Positions 1-13,471 are shown, numbered from the stretch's first letter. The stretch is 64,000 nucleotides of DNA from Rusavskia elegans (GCA_011316305.1 SAUG01000086.1:248001-312000), one strand, 5' to 3'. Notes: generated by a model from the letters alone, not told the origin. A program made the numbers and translations.

Positions 1-2040
1 GCAGCAGAACCTTTTTGGAGTTATGAGGGACAACACGTTCCCCACTGATGTTTATATCGTCTTCCACATGGATAAACGGCGTATACAAGATGTTATCGTA
101 AAAACATTCGAGGATCTCGTCCGCCACTCCCGTGCCTCGTGCGTTCTTGGTATAGTCAGTTTTCTGCATTTTATGCTTGTTGTTCTTGTTGAAGACGTCG
201 GTATGCAGAATCAAGAGGGAGAACGCGATGAAATAAGCCTCATCTGAGATCGTCAGCGATCATAATCTATGGAGCCCAGCCTCCTGGCGACTCACCTGGC
301 GAGGCGTAGATGCCTGGATTGCACTCATGGTATCTGTTGGCAAAGGCCTGAAGGACTCGGTCGATCTGTTGGGTTTCTTTAGGCAACTCAGCTTCCATCA
401 GCAATTTCCTAATCGACATGTCCAGAGGGTCTCCAAAGAACTTGAACCCTCGCATGTAACTTCTCAGGACGTTCTTGGAAAACTCATCGTCTGCTTTTGA
501 AAGGATGGCAGCGACTGCACCCCGGCTCACAGCCTCTTCCAAGCGCACAAGATACTTGGCGGGCGTATCTCCCTCTTCACGTAGCGGCACGACGACCGGT
601 TCTCGCGCAAGGCTCAGAGAGTGAGAATTTGAACCGCCGGAGATGGGGCTACCGGGCAAGCCCATGGGAAACGACCCGTGCCGTGGGTTGTGAGGTTCGG
701 AGTTTTGGCGCAAACGGGAGAGGTTGAAGAACCCACCAAGACTCGTTCTACCAGTCGAGGATGAAGTTCTACCAGATTGAGGTAACGGCGGAGTTGGCAA
801 AGGCTCATTATCCATGTTGTCATGTAGAGAGCCTTTGGTTGAAGACCTACCTCGCTTGCTAAGCTTAGAAGCGCCAAGTCGAGTGGGTGATGATCGGCCA
901 GATCGAGTTGACGCCGTCGAATCCCGTCGTAGGCTTGGGAACCCCGGTGCTGCGAAGGAGACTCCTGTTGGGATTCGAGAAGGAGATGGAAGAGGAGAAG
1001 ACCTATTGCTACCAGCATTGCTAGTGAAGAATGGACGATGCATTGCAGTGAGAGGTGATCTCTGTGAGGGAGAACGACGCTGAGGCGACTCCGATGGTCG
1101 CCGACTATCGGAACGGCGAGGTGTTAAAACCTGCCCCTGAATATGGTCGGTTGGAGGTATTTTGACAGGAAGCGGGAAGAGCGGCCCTTTATTCTTCTTG
1201 CGTCGAGGGAGGCGGAAGAAGGTTGTGGTTGTTGATACAGTATGGGTAGTTGTCGTTGTTGCGAATACGCCATGATGGTCCCCCAAGCTACCATCAGATC
1301 GAGAAGATTCGGATAACCGAGACACGGGCAATGCCAATGTCGAATTAGCGTCGTCTCCATAAGCCGGAGGTGCAACGGAGGCCCTTTGCCTTTCCGGCTC
1401 GTCGAAAGTGATGCGAGATGCTCGTGCACTTGGGTTGCTCGACGAACAAGCTGGACCATCATGAGCGGCGCCGAGATTGTTGTCCATGAGCGACAATTTC
1501 GAGGGCTTGGACGATAGAGAAGGACTTCCATCTGACGGCTTCTGGCGACGTGGTAGTAGGAATGCAGATCTTCTCTTTTGTAATGGCTCAGGTGTGTCCA
1601 TGGTTGGCGCGGTAGTGATGATAGCTGGAGCTGTCGCGCGATACCGATGAGCGTTGCTTGTCATTGTCAGACTCTCGTCGGGGGAGTAACTCACCAGCTG
1701 GCATTGGTTGGGCCCGCATCATTGCCTGTTCCCTGGCCGTCCTTGACAGCTGAGAATCGGACGCGTGTCGGAATTTGAGAAGACTGAATCGTTGAGATTT
1801 AATCTGAGGTGAATCCTGTCGGTTCGGTGAAGGGTCCTGCCCTTGAGAGACGGATGTTTGCAAAAGATGTCCTTGATCCATAAGATTCGAGACGGATGGC
1901 GATGCTGCGGGCAGGAAGTCCGGCTCCCTCCTTCTATCACTTGTTGGTTCATGGCCGGGGTACTGATCTGGATTGAGGTGGAGGGCGCTCTGCCGGCGGC
2001 GATCGTCGGATTGAAGTGTACGAAGACGGTTCCAAGGCAT
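1..2040 (-). CDS. Sec7-domain ARF guanine-nucleotide exchange factor, 5' part (gene continues past base 1)
   Basis: The gene begins at ATG 2040 (protein starts MPWNRLRTLQ). Exons read 2040-1695, 1630-296 and 243 to beyond the left edge, with introns of 64 and 52 nt whose phases fit. The first ~460 residues are low-complexity, rich in Ser, Pro and Arg. The Sec7 domain follows, with LPKETQQIDRVLQAFANRYH; the Glu in KETQ is the glutamic finger that drives GDP off ARF in this family. It continues NPGIYASP, then across the second intron to DEAYFIAFSLLILHTDVFNK, a hallmark Sec7 helix. Family knowledge: such proteins activate ARF GTPases in vesicle traffic; fungal Syt1-like members carry a PH domain after Sec7, which would lie outside the window. 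Sure of Sec7, unsure of the subfamily. Confidence 0.88.
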
Positions 2041-2596
2041 GACGCGGTGTCCGGGTCCGAGGTGTCATTTGAGTAACGATGGACATGGATCTATGGATCT
2101 ATCTGGAAAACCTTGTCGGGCGTGGGAGTACCGGAGACAAGGATTGGGTCTGACGTCGGCCCAGTGCAGCGGGCATTAATATAGAACGAGCGTTATTCCA
2201 AGTATCAACGGGTGACGAGTGCAGCACCAGTACAAAGAGGAAATATTGCTGGATGTCTGGATGTTTGCCGGAGGATGGCAGGTGTCTAGGGGGACGTTGG
2301 TTGTTGACACTCCTCGTCTTTCCACCTGTGGTACGTAAGGCAGGACTGTCAGGGGTGATTCAGGGCGTGGCGTTTTCTTACCTACCTTACTTAGTACGTT
2401 GCACTATCCTTTTAGATCCCGTCGATGGCCTGCTGCAAGTTAGCCGAGGCGCTAGGCGCCCCGCACTTTGAGTTCGACTTACCAGACTTGAGTCCCAGGC
2501 ACCGACCAGTTTCTTTACGCTGCTCTACTCTACGCTCTCCGTTATCACGGAGCGTTGTACTATGCGAGCCCGTTCTTCTCAACAGCACCAGGAACA
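2041..2596. promoter_or_regulatory. Divergent intergenic region between the Sec7 gene and ECM14
   Basis: The two genes start at its ends and point outward, so it should hold both promoters. I see no clear TATA box or repeat; open frames across it are short and lack conserved features. Confidence 0.4.
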
Positions 2597-3790
2597 ATGC
2601 GCCATCTGAGCAGTTTTTGTGTTCTTACCGTCATACTTTCCATCGCTGCTGCCGCGTACACACCCGGTCACCCGTCGCTTGCCACATTCCACCAACAATT
2701 TCGTACGAGATCGGTCTTTTCCCGACTGCGGGATGGCTTGATTCGCAGTGTATGGTCGATCCCTTCTTGTACTGGAGAGGGGGGCGCCTCGAACGATGTC
2801 AAATCCGAGTCCACCCCTCCCTCCACCCTGCTGGCCAGGTATGGAGGGGATGTCGTTCTTCGCTTCACGATAAACTCACCGGAAGAGGCTGCCGCGCTCA
2901 CTGAAGCCGTACATGTCCTTTTCCTGGATGTTTGGGAGTTCAATGCGGACTGGGTTGACATCCGCCTAGCTAAGGATGTGGTACGTCTTGACCCAAGCCC
3001 TGCAGGCGCAACCGATACTTTTGTCAATCGCGGTCTCTGTTGCCCTACTTGCCAATTGAAATCGTTGTTGGATGTGGACTTGGTTGACCGATCTGTTGAT
3101 AGGTGCCATCTTTACTTGGACTACTGCCTCAGTCCTTACAGCATGCCCACACCCCCCTGATGCACGATCTGGCCCAAGCCATCTTCGAGTCGTATCCATC
3201 GTTGGCCTTCGAAGATCCGTCACCTCCAGCGCAAGATGAACATCGTCCCTTCAGTCCTGTGCTGCAGGCTTCGCCCAACACAGATCAGACCAACATATTC
3301 TTCCGCAACTACCAACCCCTGTCTGTCATCATCCCCTGGATGCGCCTCCTCCGCTCCCTCTTTCCCACACACGTCCGTATGATCAACGTGGGTGTATCCT
3401 ATGAAGGACGCGACATCCCCGCCCTCCGCGTCGGCGTCCACCCCACAAACGCCGACAAGCCATCCAGTCCCCGCAAGACAATCCTTATAACCGGCGGCTC
3501 CCACGCCCGCGAATGGATCAGCACAAGCACCGTCAACTACGTCGCCTACTCCTTCATCACCGCCTACGGCAAATCCAAAGAAATGACCCGCCTACTCGAA
3601 GAGTTCGATTGGGTCTTCGTCCCCACCATGAACCCGGACGGCTACATCTACACCTGGGAGAACGACCGCCTTTGGCGCAAAAACCGGCAGCAGACATCCC
3701 TCCGCTTCTGCAAAGGTGTCGACCTCGACCATTCCTATTCCTTCAAATGGGACCACGACAGCAACGTAGCTAACAACCCTTGCTCCGAGA
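2597..3790 (+). pseudogene. ECM14: ECM14, inactive metallocarboxypeptidase-like protein: 5' half, cut by the 30-kb insertion
   Basis: Exon 1 (2597-2980) starts with a hydrophobic signal peptide and a propeptide-like region; the intron is 2981-3102; exon 2 runs 3103-3790. Exon 2 carries the M14-family zinc motif [11 protein letters not shown] and the substrate-pocket stretch [20 protein letters not shown]. It reaches NPCSE, then the frame enters AT-rich foreign DNA and stops after a few residues. The missing half lies at 33837-34456. 688 nt of exon 2 plus 620 nt there make 436 whole codons, so a break between base 3790 and base 33837 restores the frame exactly. Family knowledge: ECM14 is a secreted or vacuolar carboxypeptidase relative without catalytic activity, linked to the cell wall. 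As it stands this allele cannot make a full protein. Confidence 0.9.
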
Positions 3791-3798
3791 TAGTTTTA
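3791..3798 (+). repeat. Direct repeat TAGTTTTA at left edge of the RIP block
   Basis: This 8-mer begins at the first foreign base after ECM14. The identical 8-mer is found at 14613-14620, where the RIP block ends. It could be a target-site duplication of the element that was RIPed. In AT-rich sequence a chance match cannot be excluded. Confidence 0.35.
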
Positions 3799-4645
3799 AC
3801 GGTATCGTATATATCGTATAGTTAACTAAAATTATAAGATACTTTTTACTAGAAAATTTTATTAATATTACTATTACTTTTATTACTATTTTTTTAAATC
3901 GTTAACGTCGTCTATAATATCTTTACGTTAATATTTTTACTTTTTATCGAAATTTTTATTTAGATAAATTCTAATAGTTTCTTTCCGATATTAATTTAAA
4001 TAAAAAAAACTAATCTATTATTCTATTTTAATAAAAAATTTCGGAATATTTATATTTTAATAGTATTAAAAATATTTTAAATTCGATATTAAAATTATAT
4101 TTAATATTATTATAATCGCTATCGTTTTTTTAAATAGCTAGAATATAATTAATAAATATATCGACTAGTTTGAATTTTATAATATATAGAAATTTTAGAT
4201 AAAAATAACTTTTTTTATAGATTTTAATATTATTATATATATTAGTAAAAGTACAATCCGTTTATAGTATTTAGAAATAAAAAAAACGTTTAAAATCTAT
4301 TAAACCGGTTTAAATCGGTTTGAATAGAATTATTTTATTTAGAAAATAGAAAAATTTAAATAGATTTTAAAAATTTCTAATTTAATTATATTTAGATTTT
4401 ATAAATTGAATTTTTTAAAATTTAATATCTATTAGTTTCCATTTAATAACGGAAAGTTTCTAGTTTAGAAACTAGCAACGCTAGCGTTCTATAAATGGAA
4501 TTTTTAAAATCTACGTTAAAAGTTTACTAGAATAAATATATTATAGAATACTACTAGCTCTACTAGATAGAAGATTTTAGAATTTTTTAAAAAAAAATTT
4601 TAAAAATTTTAAAATTTATTTAAAGCGTTCAAGGCGCTTATAAAC

Positions 4646-4703
4646 GTTTATAAACCAAAATTTTACTCGTAGACGTTTATAAACAAAAGGTTTGTTTATA
4701 AAC
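4646..4703. repeat. Three perfect GTTTATAAAC palindromes
   Basis: The 10-bp palindrome GTTTATAAAC occurs at 4646-4655, 4675-4684 and 4694-4703, with a half copy just before. All lie in the ~1-kb RIPed segment left of the Gypsy LTR. Surviving symmetric sites inside RIPed DNA may mark former sub-terminal or regulatory repeats; the function is unknown. Confidence 0.5.
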
Positions 4704-4793
4704 GTTTTTATAACGCGTTAAATAGAATATAGAATCAGATCCGTTTACCAATTCAAATTTATTTAATTAATTTTAAACGAAATCGACACTTTT

Positions 4794-5034
4794 TATTATA
4801 GATCGATTTATGATAATAATAATAGCTTGATATTTCTATATAGATAGAAAGTTCTTCTATAAATAAGCGAACAAGGCTGAACGTTAGACCTAATTAAATA
4901 ACGAATCCCGCAAAGCTAATAAACCGCGGTTAACGAGATTTAGTCAGCGTATTAGTTAGCCGGTACTTTTAACTAGTATTTCTATATCTACTAAATTTTA
5001 TATAAATTCTAGATAATTTAAATAGCTTATAATA
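4794..5034 (-). repeat. LTR of the Gypsy element (3' LTR in element sense)
   Basis: It matches 13231-13471 along its whole length, including AATAATAATAGCTTGATATT and the later GGTTAACG and AGATAATTTAAATA stretches. Differences are nearly all transitions of the RIP type. Confidence 0.88.
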
Positions 5035-8000
5035 AATACTATAAAAACGAATAAATAGTATCGTCTTCGATACGTTCGTATTAAACGTTTAAAAACTTTA
5101 AAAACGTTAAAAATAAAGGCGTTAAAAGATTAAAAAGAAAATAGTACTATTAGAAATCGAACACGAACTATACTAAAACCTTTAAATAATAAAAAGCGGC
5201 TAATAGAACAGCCGAGCTAATTTTTTTATTATTTAAATAGAGACGGTATATACTGTTACTATACTATAGCGCCTAGTAATAGAATTTTCGAATTAGAATC
5301 TAATAAATAGTAGTAGTATCTTGCCGAATATAAAAAGAAATATAATTATATTAAATCGAATATATAAAACGCCGACGAAATATAATAATTTATAAATATT
5401 TTAATTTTAGTCCGAAACGATATAAAAGATCTATTAGTAACGTAGATATTCAAAGTTCTAGTTATTATATTACCGTTAAAATATAATTAGATTATTACTA
5501 ATAACGATATTCAAATAGAAAAAGAAAACGTTTATTATATTTATTAATAAAATCTATATAATATATTAAATTTTATAATCTATACTAGCTATTATATTAC
5601 GATCTATAACTTTTCTATTTAATTAGATACTAGAAATACTAGCGTACTTTTCGCCGATCTATAATTCGTTCTATTTCGAATTAATTAGAATTTTCCTCCG
5701 GAAATTTTATTTCGACGGTAGAAAACTTATTATTAACCGGAAGCCGGTTAAAAAATTTATTACCGGTAGACGTTGATTCTAATTAGATTATAGAAATAAT
5801 AGAATAGATTTTTATAGTAATAGAAAATTCTAATTCGTATATAAAGTATTCGATTTTACGAATTACTTTAAACGGACCAGCTTATTAATATAAAAACTTT
5901 CGATTAATAACGTCTAGTAGCGTATATCTATAATAGAGTTTTAGAAAAACTTTATTACTTAGTTTAAAAAATCTAGCTTTATATAGATTATTATAACGGA
6001 CTTTAGAAAAAACGGTATTAAAAGTTATTATATTTTCTATTTCTATATATTGAATAGATTTTAAACGTTTTATATTTTCTAGTAATAGATTTAATAAAGT
6101 ACTAACTATATTTTTAAATCGAAAATCTAGTACTAGTTCGTTGAAACCTATACTAGTAGCGAAATAGATTATATTATTAAATATAAATTATAGAAAAAAA
6201 ATAATTTTAATTTAATTTTTATCCGAATATTCTATAAAATAAGAATAGAAATTAATTTCTACTATTTAATTAGTACGTTCCGATTATCTATCGGTTTATA
6301 GATAATATATTATAGATATTAAAATTTTCGTTTCTAATTTTTAGAAAATCTAATATTAGAAAGATAATATAAATTTATAATTTCTATTATTAATAATAGC
6401 TAATAGAATTTTCTAATTATATTCGAATAAAATAGTAATAATAAAATTCGCCTAATTAACTACGGAATAAATAATCTATTTAAAAATTAGTAAAATCTTT
6501 TTAATATATTTATATATAATTATTAGTATATAATCTTTAGTAGAAAACTTCGTAGATAATACGAATACGAAATCTATCGTAATTATATAAAACGATATCT
6601 TCGAAGAAATTAGATTAAAGAAACTATAGAATCTATATCGTTTTATTTAATTTAATTAGTATTACTAGCAGTATTTTATATATTTTTTAATTTTCTTATA
6701 TATAATATAAATAAAGATCGATAAAAAGAATTCTTCGTATATATAATAATATTTTTAATAATACCGGTTATAAACTTTGCCGATAATTTCCTCTACGAAT
6801 TTATCCGGAATATAGAATCGATTTCGGCTATTTCTAGAAATATAGTAAAAAAATTCGTTATATATTCGAAAATTAATATCTAGTATACGATATTTATTAT
6901 CTTTATTATTAGAATTTAATTTTTAGATTCGTAGTATTATAATAATTTTAGTCTATTATTTATTATTAAAATAACCTATATTAATACGTTATTTAAAATT
7001 ATCTATTATTTTAATAAATATTATATAATATATCGGTAGAATAATATCCGAAACGTATTAAAAGATATTTTTTTTATTATTAATTTTAGTATTTCCGTAT
7101 AATACGTCTAGAATATCTTTTTTATTTTTAACCGGTATATAACGGACCTTCGTTTTAAATTATAATAAAATATTAGAAACGATATTAATTTTATCTATTT
7201 TATAATATAATTTAATATTAAAAGCTAAAAGATATTATAATATACGAATAAGTTTTAGATTTAATTTATCGATATTTATTATTTTAAATAAAATCTATTT
7301 TAAAATCGGAACCGCTGCCGAGTAATTAGTATATATAATTACTATTAGTTTTAAAAAGAAATTAATAAAATAGCGAGCTTTTTTTATTATTTAAATAACT
7401 CCGGCGATTTCTAATTCGGTAGATTAATAATTCTATTTCGCGCTATTAAAGTATTTATTTAGAAATATTATTAGCTATATTTTCGTAGATAGAAATTTTT
7501 TTTCAGAATTTTCTTTAATATAATAGATAATTACTACGAAGCCGAATTACTTTAATATATTTAGATTAACGTAAAGTTTCTTTATAGAATCGAAATAATA
7601 GAAGAAGATTAACAGTTTAAACGCTATTTATAGTATCCGAAATAAGTTTTTTTCTTCTAAAATAGGATTATATTTTAACTTCGTTAATTAAAATTTACGT
7701 TTAAATCCTTTAAAACCTCGCTTGAATTTTTTTATTAATAAAGTCTTCTTTTTCTATAGAGGTTCGGCAAGCTATATATATTTTATAATTATATAATATA
7801 GCCAGCTAGTTATTCTAAAATAGATTTCCAAATTTTATAGATATTTAAAAAAAGTCTTTTCTAAAATAGCTTTAATTTTATTCTTTAAAATAGTTATTTC
7901 TAGTATATTAACGCGTTATCTAAATAAACGAACTAAAAAATACTCTATAAATAATTTAAAAGGCGTAAAACTAATTCGTTTTTTTCGGAATAGAACGAAA

Positions 8001-8041
8001 ATTTAATCTAAATACTTTAAATATTCTTTTAAACTATATAA

Positions 8042-8069
8042 AAAGATAATAATATTATCTATATAGATT
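8042..8069 (-). pseudogene. Reverse-transcriptase active-site remnant
   Basis: The minus-strand frame gives IYIDNIIIF; the second Asp of the catalytic DD pair reads Asn (GAC or GAT to AAT), which is one G-to-A RIP step. It fixes the element's orientation and superfamily. Confidence 0.75.
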
Positions 8070-8356
8070 TTAACGAAATCTTTAAATAAAAGAAATAGTT
8101 TATCGATCTAGCGTTATATATATAGTAGTAAACTTTTATATTTTATAAATATTACCGAAGTTTATTTCTATCCGCGATAAAAAACTACTATAAATTTATA
8201 ATAATTATTATATTTAATTTTAAACTAATAGTATTATTCTATAATATTAATAATCGAAATATAGAAATATTCTAATATTAATATAATAATATCCGTTTAT
8301 AATAAAAGAAAATAACTATCAGATTCCGTAATAGCGTTAAAATCTCGAATATTAAC

Positions 8357-8995
8357 TATATCAGCATTTTCTAAAACCGGCTTGAAACCGGTTTCAGCCG
8401 TCTTAGCCGTCTTAGCCAGTTCTTAGCCGGTACGGCTGAAAGCGGTTTATAAGCGGCTTGTCAGCCGGTTTCGGGTATACCCGAAGCTGCGTAGCTGCGC
8501 GGCTAAGACGGCTAAGACGGCTAAGCGGCTAAGACGGCTAAAAAGATTTAGAGATTCGATTTTAAACTCGTTTAAATTCTTATTAGTAGTTAGTAGGCCT
8601 ATATAAGTACGCCTATATATAATATTAGGCTAGATTCGTCTAGATCGAAAATATTAGGTTTCTTTTCTAGAATCTAACTAGATTAGGTCTAGCGTGGTTT
8701 ATTAAATAGATATTCGATTTCCGTTGTTCCCGCTTTTAACGGCGGCCGCTAAATTTTATTTTCGAGTTAAATTATATAGGTTTATTTTTAGCTTATATAT
8801 AGATTCTATTTTAGGCTGTTTATTAAGCAGATATTCGTACTATAGATACTATTAGAGTTCCAATCTATCGAAAATTCACTTTTTAGATTTTTGGATTATT
8901 TGGATTTTTGGATTATTTGGATTTTTGGATTATTTAGATTGAAATGGCTGTCAGCCGGTCTAATCTGAAAATCCATTTTAGGATTCGCTGATATA
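8357..8995. mobile_element. Short inverted-repeat transposon, copy 1 (nested in Gypsy)
   Basis: The unit begins TATATCAGC and ends GCTGATATA, a 9-bp terminal inverted repeat. A diverged copy is at 9703-10240. It contains a run of GGCTAAGACGGCT motifs near the left end and no coding capacity, so it is a MITE-like non-autonomous element. The ends are compatible with a TA target duplication and a TATCAGC terminus (Tc1/mariner-like), but the exact end is ambiguous. Confidence 0.8.
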
Positions 8996-9702
8996 CTATT
9001 TATTTTTTCTTCGTACTATTTAGAAAAGTCTTTTATACTACGAAAATAGAATATATAAAAGGCGTTAGCTATTCGGAATATTTTATTTTACTTTATTTAT
9101 AGAATTTATTAAATGTTTTATTTAATTTAATACGATTCGTATAATTTAGATTATAAATTTTTAAAAACGTAAATTTTATTTCTTTATTTAAAAATATTAA
9201 TATCTATTTTTTTTTAGAAATATTTATTATAATTTTCTAATCGGTAAATATATCCTTGTATTTTTCGATAACGGCGGCTAATTATTACGCTACTAATAAT
9301 TTACCGTAAACCGTAATACTATTAGGCAGACGGTATTCTAGTTCAAGATTAATAGATATAATAGAAAAAGTTAATTTAACGAATTCGATATTTTTAACTA
9401 AATTCGCGTTGAATTTTACTAAATTTTCGTTAAAAATTACTTTATTAGTCGAGTAAAAGGCGTTTTAATTCGTTAGAATATTCCGCGGCCTAATTATATT
9501 AGATAATTCTAGACGATATATAATTCTATTTTATATAATTATAGCGACAGCGAATATTATAATAGTTCTAATAACTGTTTTTTTCGCTAATTTCTTAATA
9601 GTATATTTAATAGTATTCCATATTAATTTTACTATAAACGGAATTATATTAGAAATAGCGGTATAGTATTTTTTATACCGATTTTCGATAATTTTTCTAA
9701 AC

Positions 9703-10240
9703 TATATCAGTATTTCCCAAAACCGGTTTAAAGCCGGTCTCGGGTATACCCGAAACTGCGTGGCTACGCGGTTAAAACGGCTAAGACGGCTGAACGGCTA
9801 AAACGGCTGAAAAGATTTAAAGATTCGATTTTAAATTCGTTTAAGTCTTTATTAGTTAGTAGGCCTATATACGCCTATATATACCGCTAGGCTAGCTTCG
9901 TCTAGATCGAAAATATTAGGTTTTTTTACTAGAATCTAACTAGATTAGGTCTAGCGTGGTTTATTAAATAGATATTCGACTTTCGTTATTCTCGCTTTTA
10001 GCGGCGGCCGCTAAACTTTATTTTCGAATTAGGTTATATAGATTTATTTTTAGTTTAAATATAGATTCTATTTTAGACTATTTACTAAATAGATATTCGT
10101 ACTATAGATACTATTAGAATTCTAATCTATCGAAAATCTATTTTTTAGATTTTTAGATTATTTAGATTAATTAGATTATTTGGATTATTTGGCTGTCAGC
10201 CGGTCTAATTTGAAAATCTATTTCAGAATCCGCTGATATA
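9703..10240. mobile_element. Short inverted-repeat transposon, copy 2 (nested in Gypsy)
   Basis: This is the same element and orientation as 8357-8995, with ends TATATCAG and CTGATATA. It shares the internal blocks AGGCCTATATA, CTAGATTAGGTCTAGCGTGG and GCGGCGGCCGCTAAA. It is ~100 bp shorter because it lacks part of the GGCTAAGACGGCT run near the left end. Confidence 0.8.
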
Positions 10241-13230
10241 GATTCGTTTAAATAAAACTACCGGCGAATAGCTTATATTATAGATATTTACGAAACTAAA
10301 AAAAGTAGTAACTATATAAATAAAAGCGCTATCGTTAAAGTTAAAAATTATTTTTAATATTAATTTTAATTTAAATTCGAAAAAGAAATTACGGTTTTCG
10401 GAAATATTACTTCGATATTATATTAGAATTCGTATAATTCTATTAGATTTTAAAATAATATTATTTAAAATTTTAATAATATATTTAAAATTAAGTTTAT
10501 TATATATATAGAAATTAAAATTAACTTAAAAGTTTTTATAACTACCGATAATAATTTACTATTTTTAATAATCTAAAATTATTCCTTTCGAAATTAAAAT
10601 ATTTACTTCTAATAGTAAATTAATTTATAGATTTTTAATAATATAGATTTTTCTAGAAAATTCTATTATAGCTGAATTACTTTTTAAATAGAAAATAAAA
10701 ATAGCGAATTTATTAATCCGATAGATTTATTCGTCTATACTATAAATAGAAATCTTTTTCGGTAGTTTTTTATTTTCGATATCTTTTAAAATAAATTTTC
10801 TATCGGCTATTAATATAATATATTCTAAATTAATATATATATTTTTAACGTCGAATATATCCGGACGGAAAACTAATAGAAAAACAGCGTAATAGAAATA
10901 TTTAAAGGCTAGACCAATTTCTATAATCTATTCGCTATTCGAAACGATTACGCGAAATATAAAAGTATTTTTTTTACTAGAAAAAAATTTATCGGCGATA
11001 AATATTTATATTTCGGTATTATTATCTTTTGTATTCTAGTAAATAATTTTAAAATATTTAAATAATTTATTATATAATTCGAATAAAACGTTATATTTCT
11101 AATATAAATATAAAATCTTTAATTTAATATTAATAAAATTCTGGCTAATATCTTTATATTTTAATTTTTTATAAACTTTATTATAGTATTCGACTTTATC
11201 GTTATAAAATTCGGCGGATCCGTTATTATAATATCTATAGATAGGATTCTATTCGGCGTATTAGACGTAGACCTTTTTAATAATAGAATAATCTTCGCTA
11301 TATACGTTTTTATAAATTTCTATTTAATAGATTCGTTAAAACGGAACTAGCGGAATAAAATATTAGAAATTTAGATTAAAGTAAAATTTTTTTTAAAACT
11401 AATTATTATAAAATCTCTAAAACCTATTACTTTATACTAGTATAGAATTCTATTATATTAGAAAAGAATTCTTTTATAGATTTTCTAATCTATTTATAAA
11501 TATAGAACGAAAAAAATTTACGCCGTTTTAAATAAAAGACGTTCCTAGTAGATTCCTTTTAATAAACGGAGGTTAATATTTTTAAAAAAGCTAAAAAGTT
11601 TATTAATCTATAGAATACTAATATTCGTATTCGAAAAAGCCGAAACTAAATATTAATTAGCGTATTATATTTTCTAGTATCTATTAAAATCGGAATAGAA
11701 ACGGATTTTCTATTTATTAATAGCTAGAATTATTAGAAGGCGTTTTCCGGAATTACTAGAAATAGTCTTTTTCTATAGTTTAGATTTCGAGTTTATAATT
11801 ATCTATCAAACGAAAGAATATATTAATAGTTATCTTTTTTATAGATTTAGAAATAAATATAATATAAAAAGAAATAGTAAAATCTATTTATATCTATATA
11901 ATAATTTACCGACTATTAATAGTTTCGGCGATCTTTAAAGCTCGAAATTTAGTTTAGTTATATTCGCGAGATTCGTAATAGCGGTTTATATCTTCGATAG
12001 TATATTTTTTTTGATTTAGAATATATATTACTTCTTCTATTAATAGTTTAAAATAAATAATTAAAATATTAATCTATATATTAAAATTTTTCGTTAGATA
12101 TTTTTTTTCTATATCCGAAAGTTTATTAAAATACTATTATAAAGTTTTACTATAAAGATATATCTATAAATTCTTATTAACTTTTCTATTAAATCTAGTA
12201 ATATCTTTAAATTATTTCATAAAAATATAAATATCGCGGAAATAGATATCTTTATTTATATATTTAATATAAGGTCCGGTTTCGGCAGATTTATTATTAT
12301 AAAAAGGATAGAAGTAACTAATATCGCCTATAATAAACTTTTTATATTTATCGGTTCTAATAAAGAATATAAAAAGTTTAGATAATAGTAAAAACGTCTT
12401 TTTCTTCTATTAATTCTATTAACGAAATTCTATAAATTCTATTTAAATTATAATATTCTATTTTTCTAATTTTTTAAAAAATCGTATTACTACTAGATTT
12501 AAATTATAATTTTGCGCTATATTAGATTTTCTATTTATATCTATTTTAGATAAAATAGAAAGATTTACTAGAATTTTATCGATCGTATCTTTTTTTTCTT
12601 TATTTTTAGAAAAGGTTCGATAGTTTATAATAGTTCGTATATATACGAGGTCGTTCCGAAACTCCGTTATATTCTTTCTAAAACGTTTTATAGCAATTTA
12701 TATTATAGCTCCGCTATTTAACTATTTATCGAGTTATCTAAATAATCGGAGTAACCGAAAAGATAATTTTATTTTAATATTTATAATATTATCTACTTCG
12801 ATTCTAAAAGATCTAGAATCGTTATAATTATTATATACGAAATTTAATATATCTAATATATTTTAATACTAGTTAATAATATATCTAGAGTCGATTCTAT
12901 CTATAAATTCGATAAACTAATATCCGAAAAAAATAGTACTATTATCGAAAGATAAAAATAGCTCGTCTATCGTTATCGTAACTAATTAAAATTTAATTAA
13001 TAAACCGTTTTATTTCTATTATATCTAAATATATAAAATATAATTTATAATAAATAGTAGTTAATTAGTAAATATTGTTAATAAAATATATTTAATTAAA
13101 ATAATTAATATTTCCGAAAATACGGATAACGTTATTAGTATTATTAATATTTATAAATAGGATTTAGTATTTATAAACGCTATATATATATTATATAATC
13201 TATATAAATAAATTTTTTATTATTACTAAT

Positions 13231-13471
13231 TATTATAAATCGATTTATAATAATAATAATAGCTTGATATTTCTATATAGGTAGAAAATTCCTCTATAAA
13301 TAAACGAATAAAATTAAACGCTAGGCCTAATTAGATAACGAATCTCGCAGAGCTAATAGATCGCGGTTAACGGAATTTAATCAATATATTAATTAACCGG
13401 TACTATCGGCCAGTATTTCTATATCTATTGAATTTTATATAAATTCCAGATAATTTAAATAATTTATAATA
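13231..13471 (-). repeat. LTR of the Gypsy element (5' LTR in element sense)
   Basis: This is the partner of 4794-5034. Its right flank TTTTT against the left flank CTTTT supports a 5-bp target duplication. Confidence 0.88.

Larger units (their letters stand above)
4794..13471 (-). mobile_element. RIP-degraded Ty3/Gypsy LTR retrotransposon, minus strand
   Basis: Two ~241-bp direct repeats bound an 8.68-kb unit. They differ almost only by C/T and G/A changes, as expected of RIP. Flanks read CTTTT on the left (4789-4793) and TTTTT on the right (13472-13476), compatible with a 5-bp target duplication carrying one RIP change. On the minus strand near 8070-8042 the frame reads YIDNIIIF, a RIPed form of the reverse-transcriptase YIDDIIIF box. 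It is preceded by FVKI and followed by a SLKEYLKYL stretch matching the usual Gypsy SLEEHLEHL region. No intact gag or pol remains. Without the two nested elements the unit would be ~7.5 kb, a normal Gypsy size. Confidence 0.85.

Noticed and set aside
4794..5034. Tandem duplication instead of LTRs
   Set aside because: The partner copy is 8.4 kb away with a reverse-transcriptase remnant between them and matching 5-bp flanks, which fits an LTR element better.
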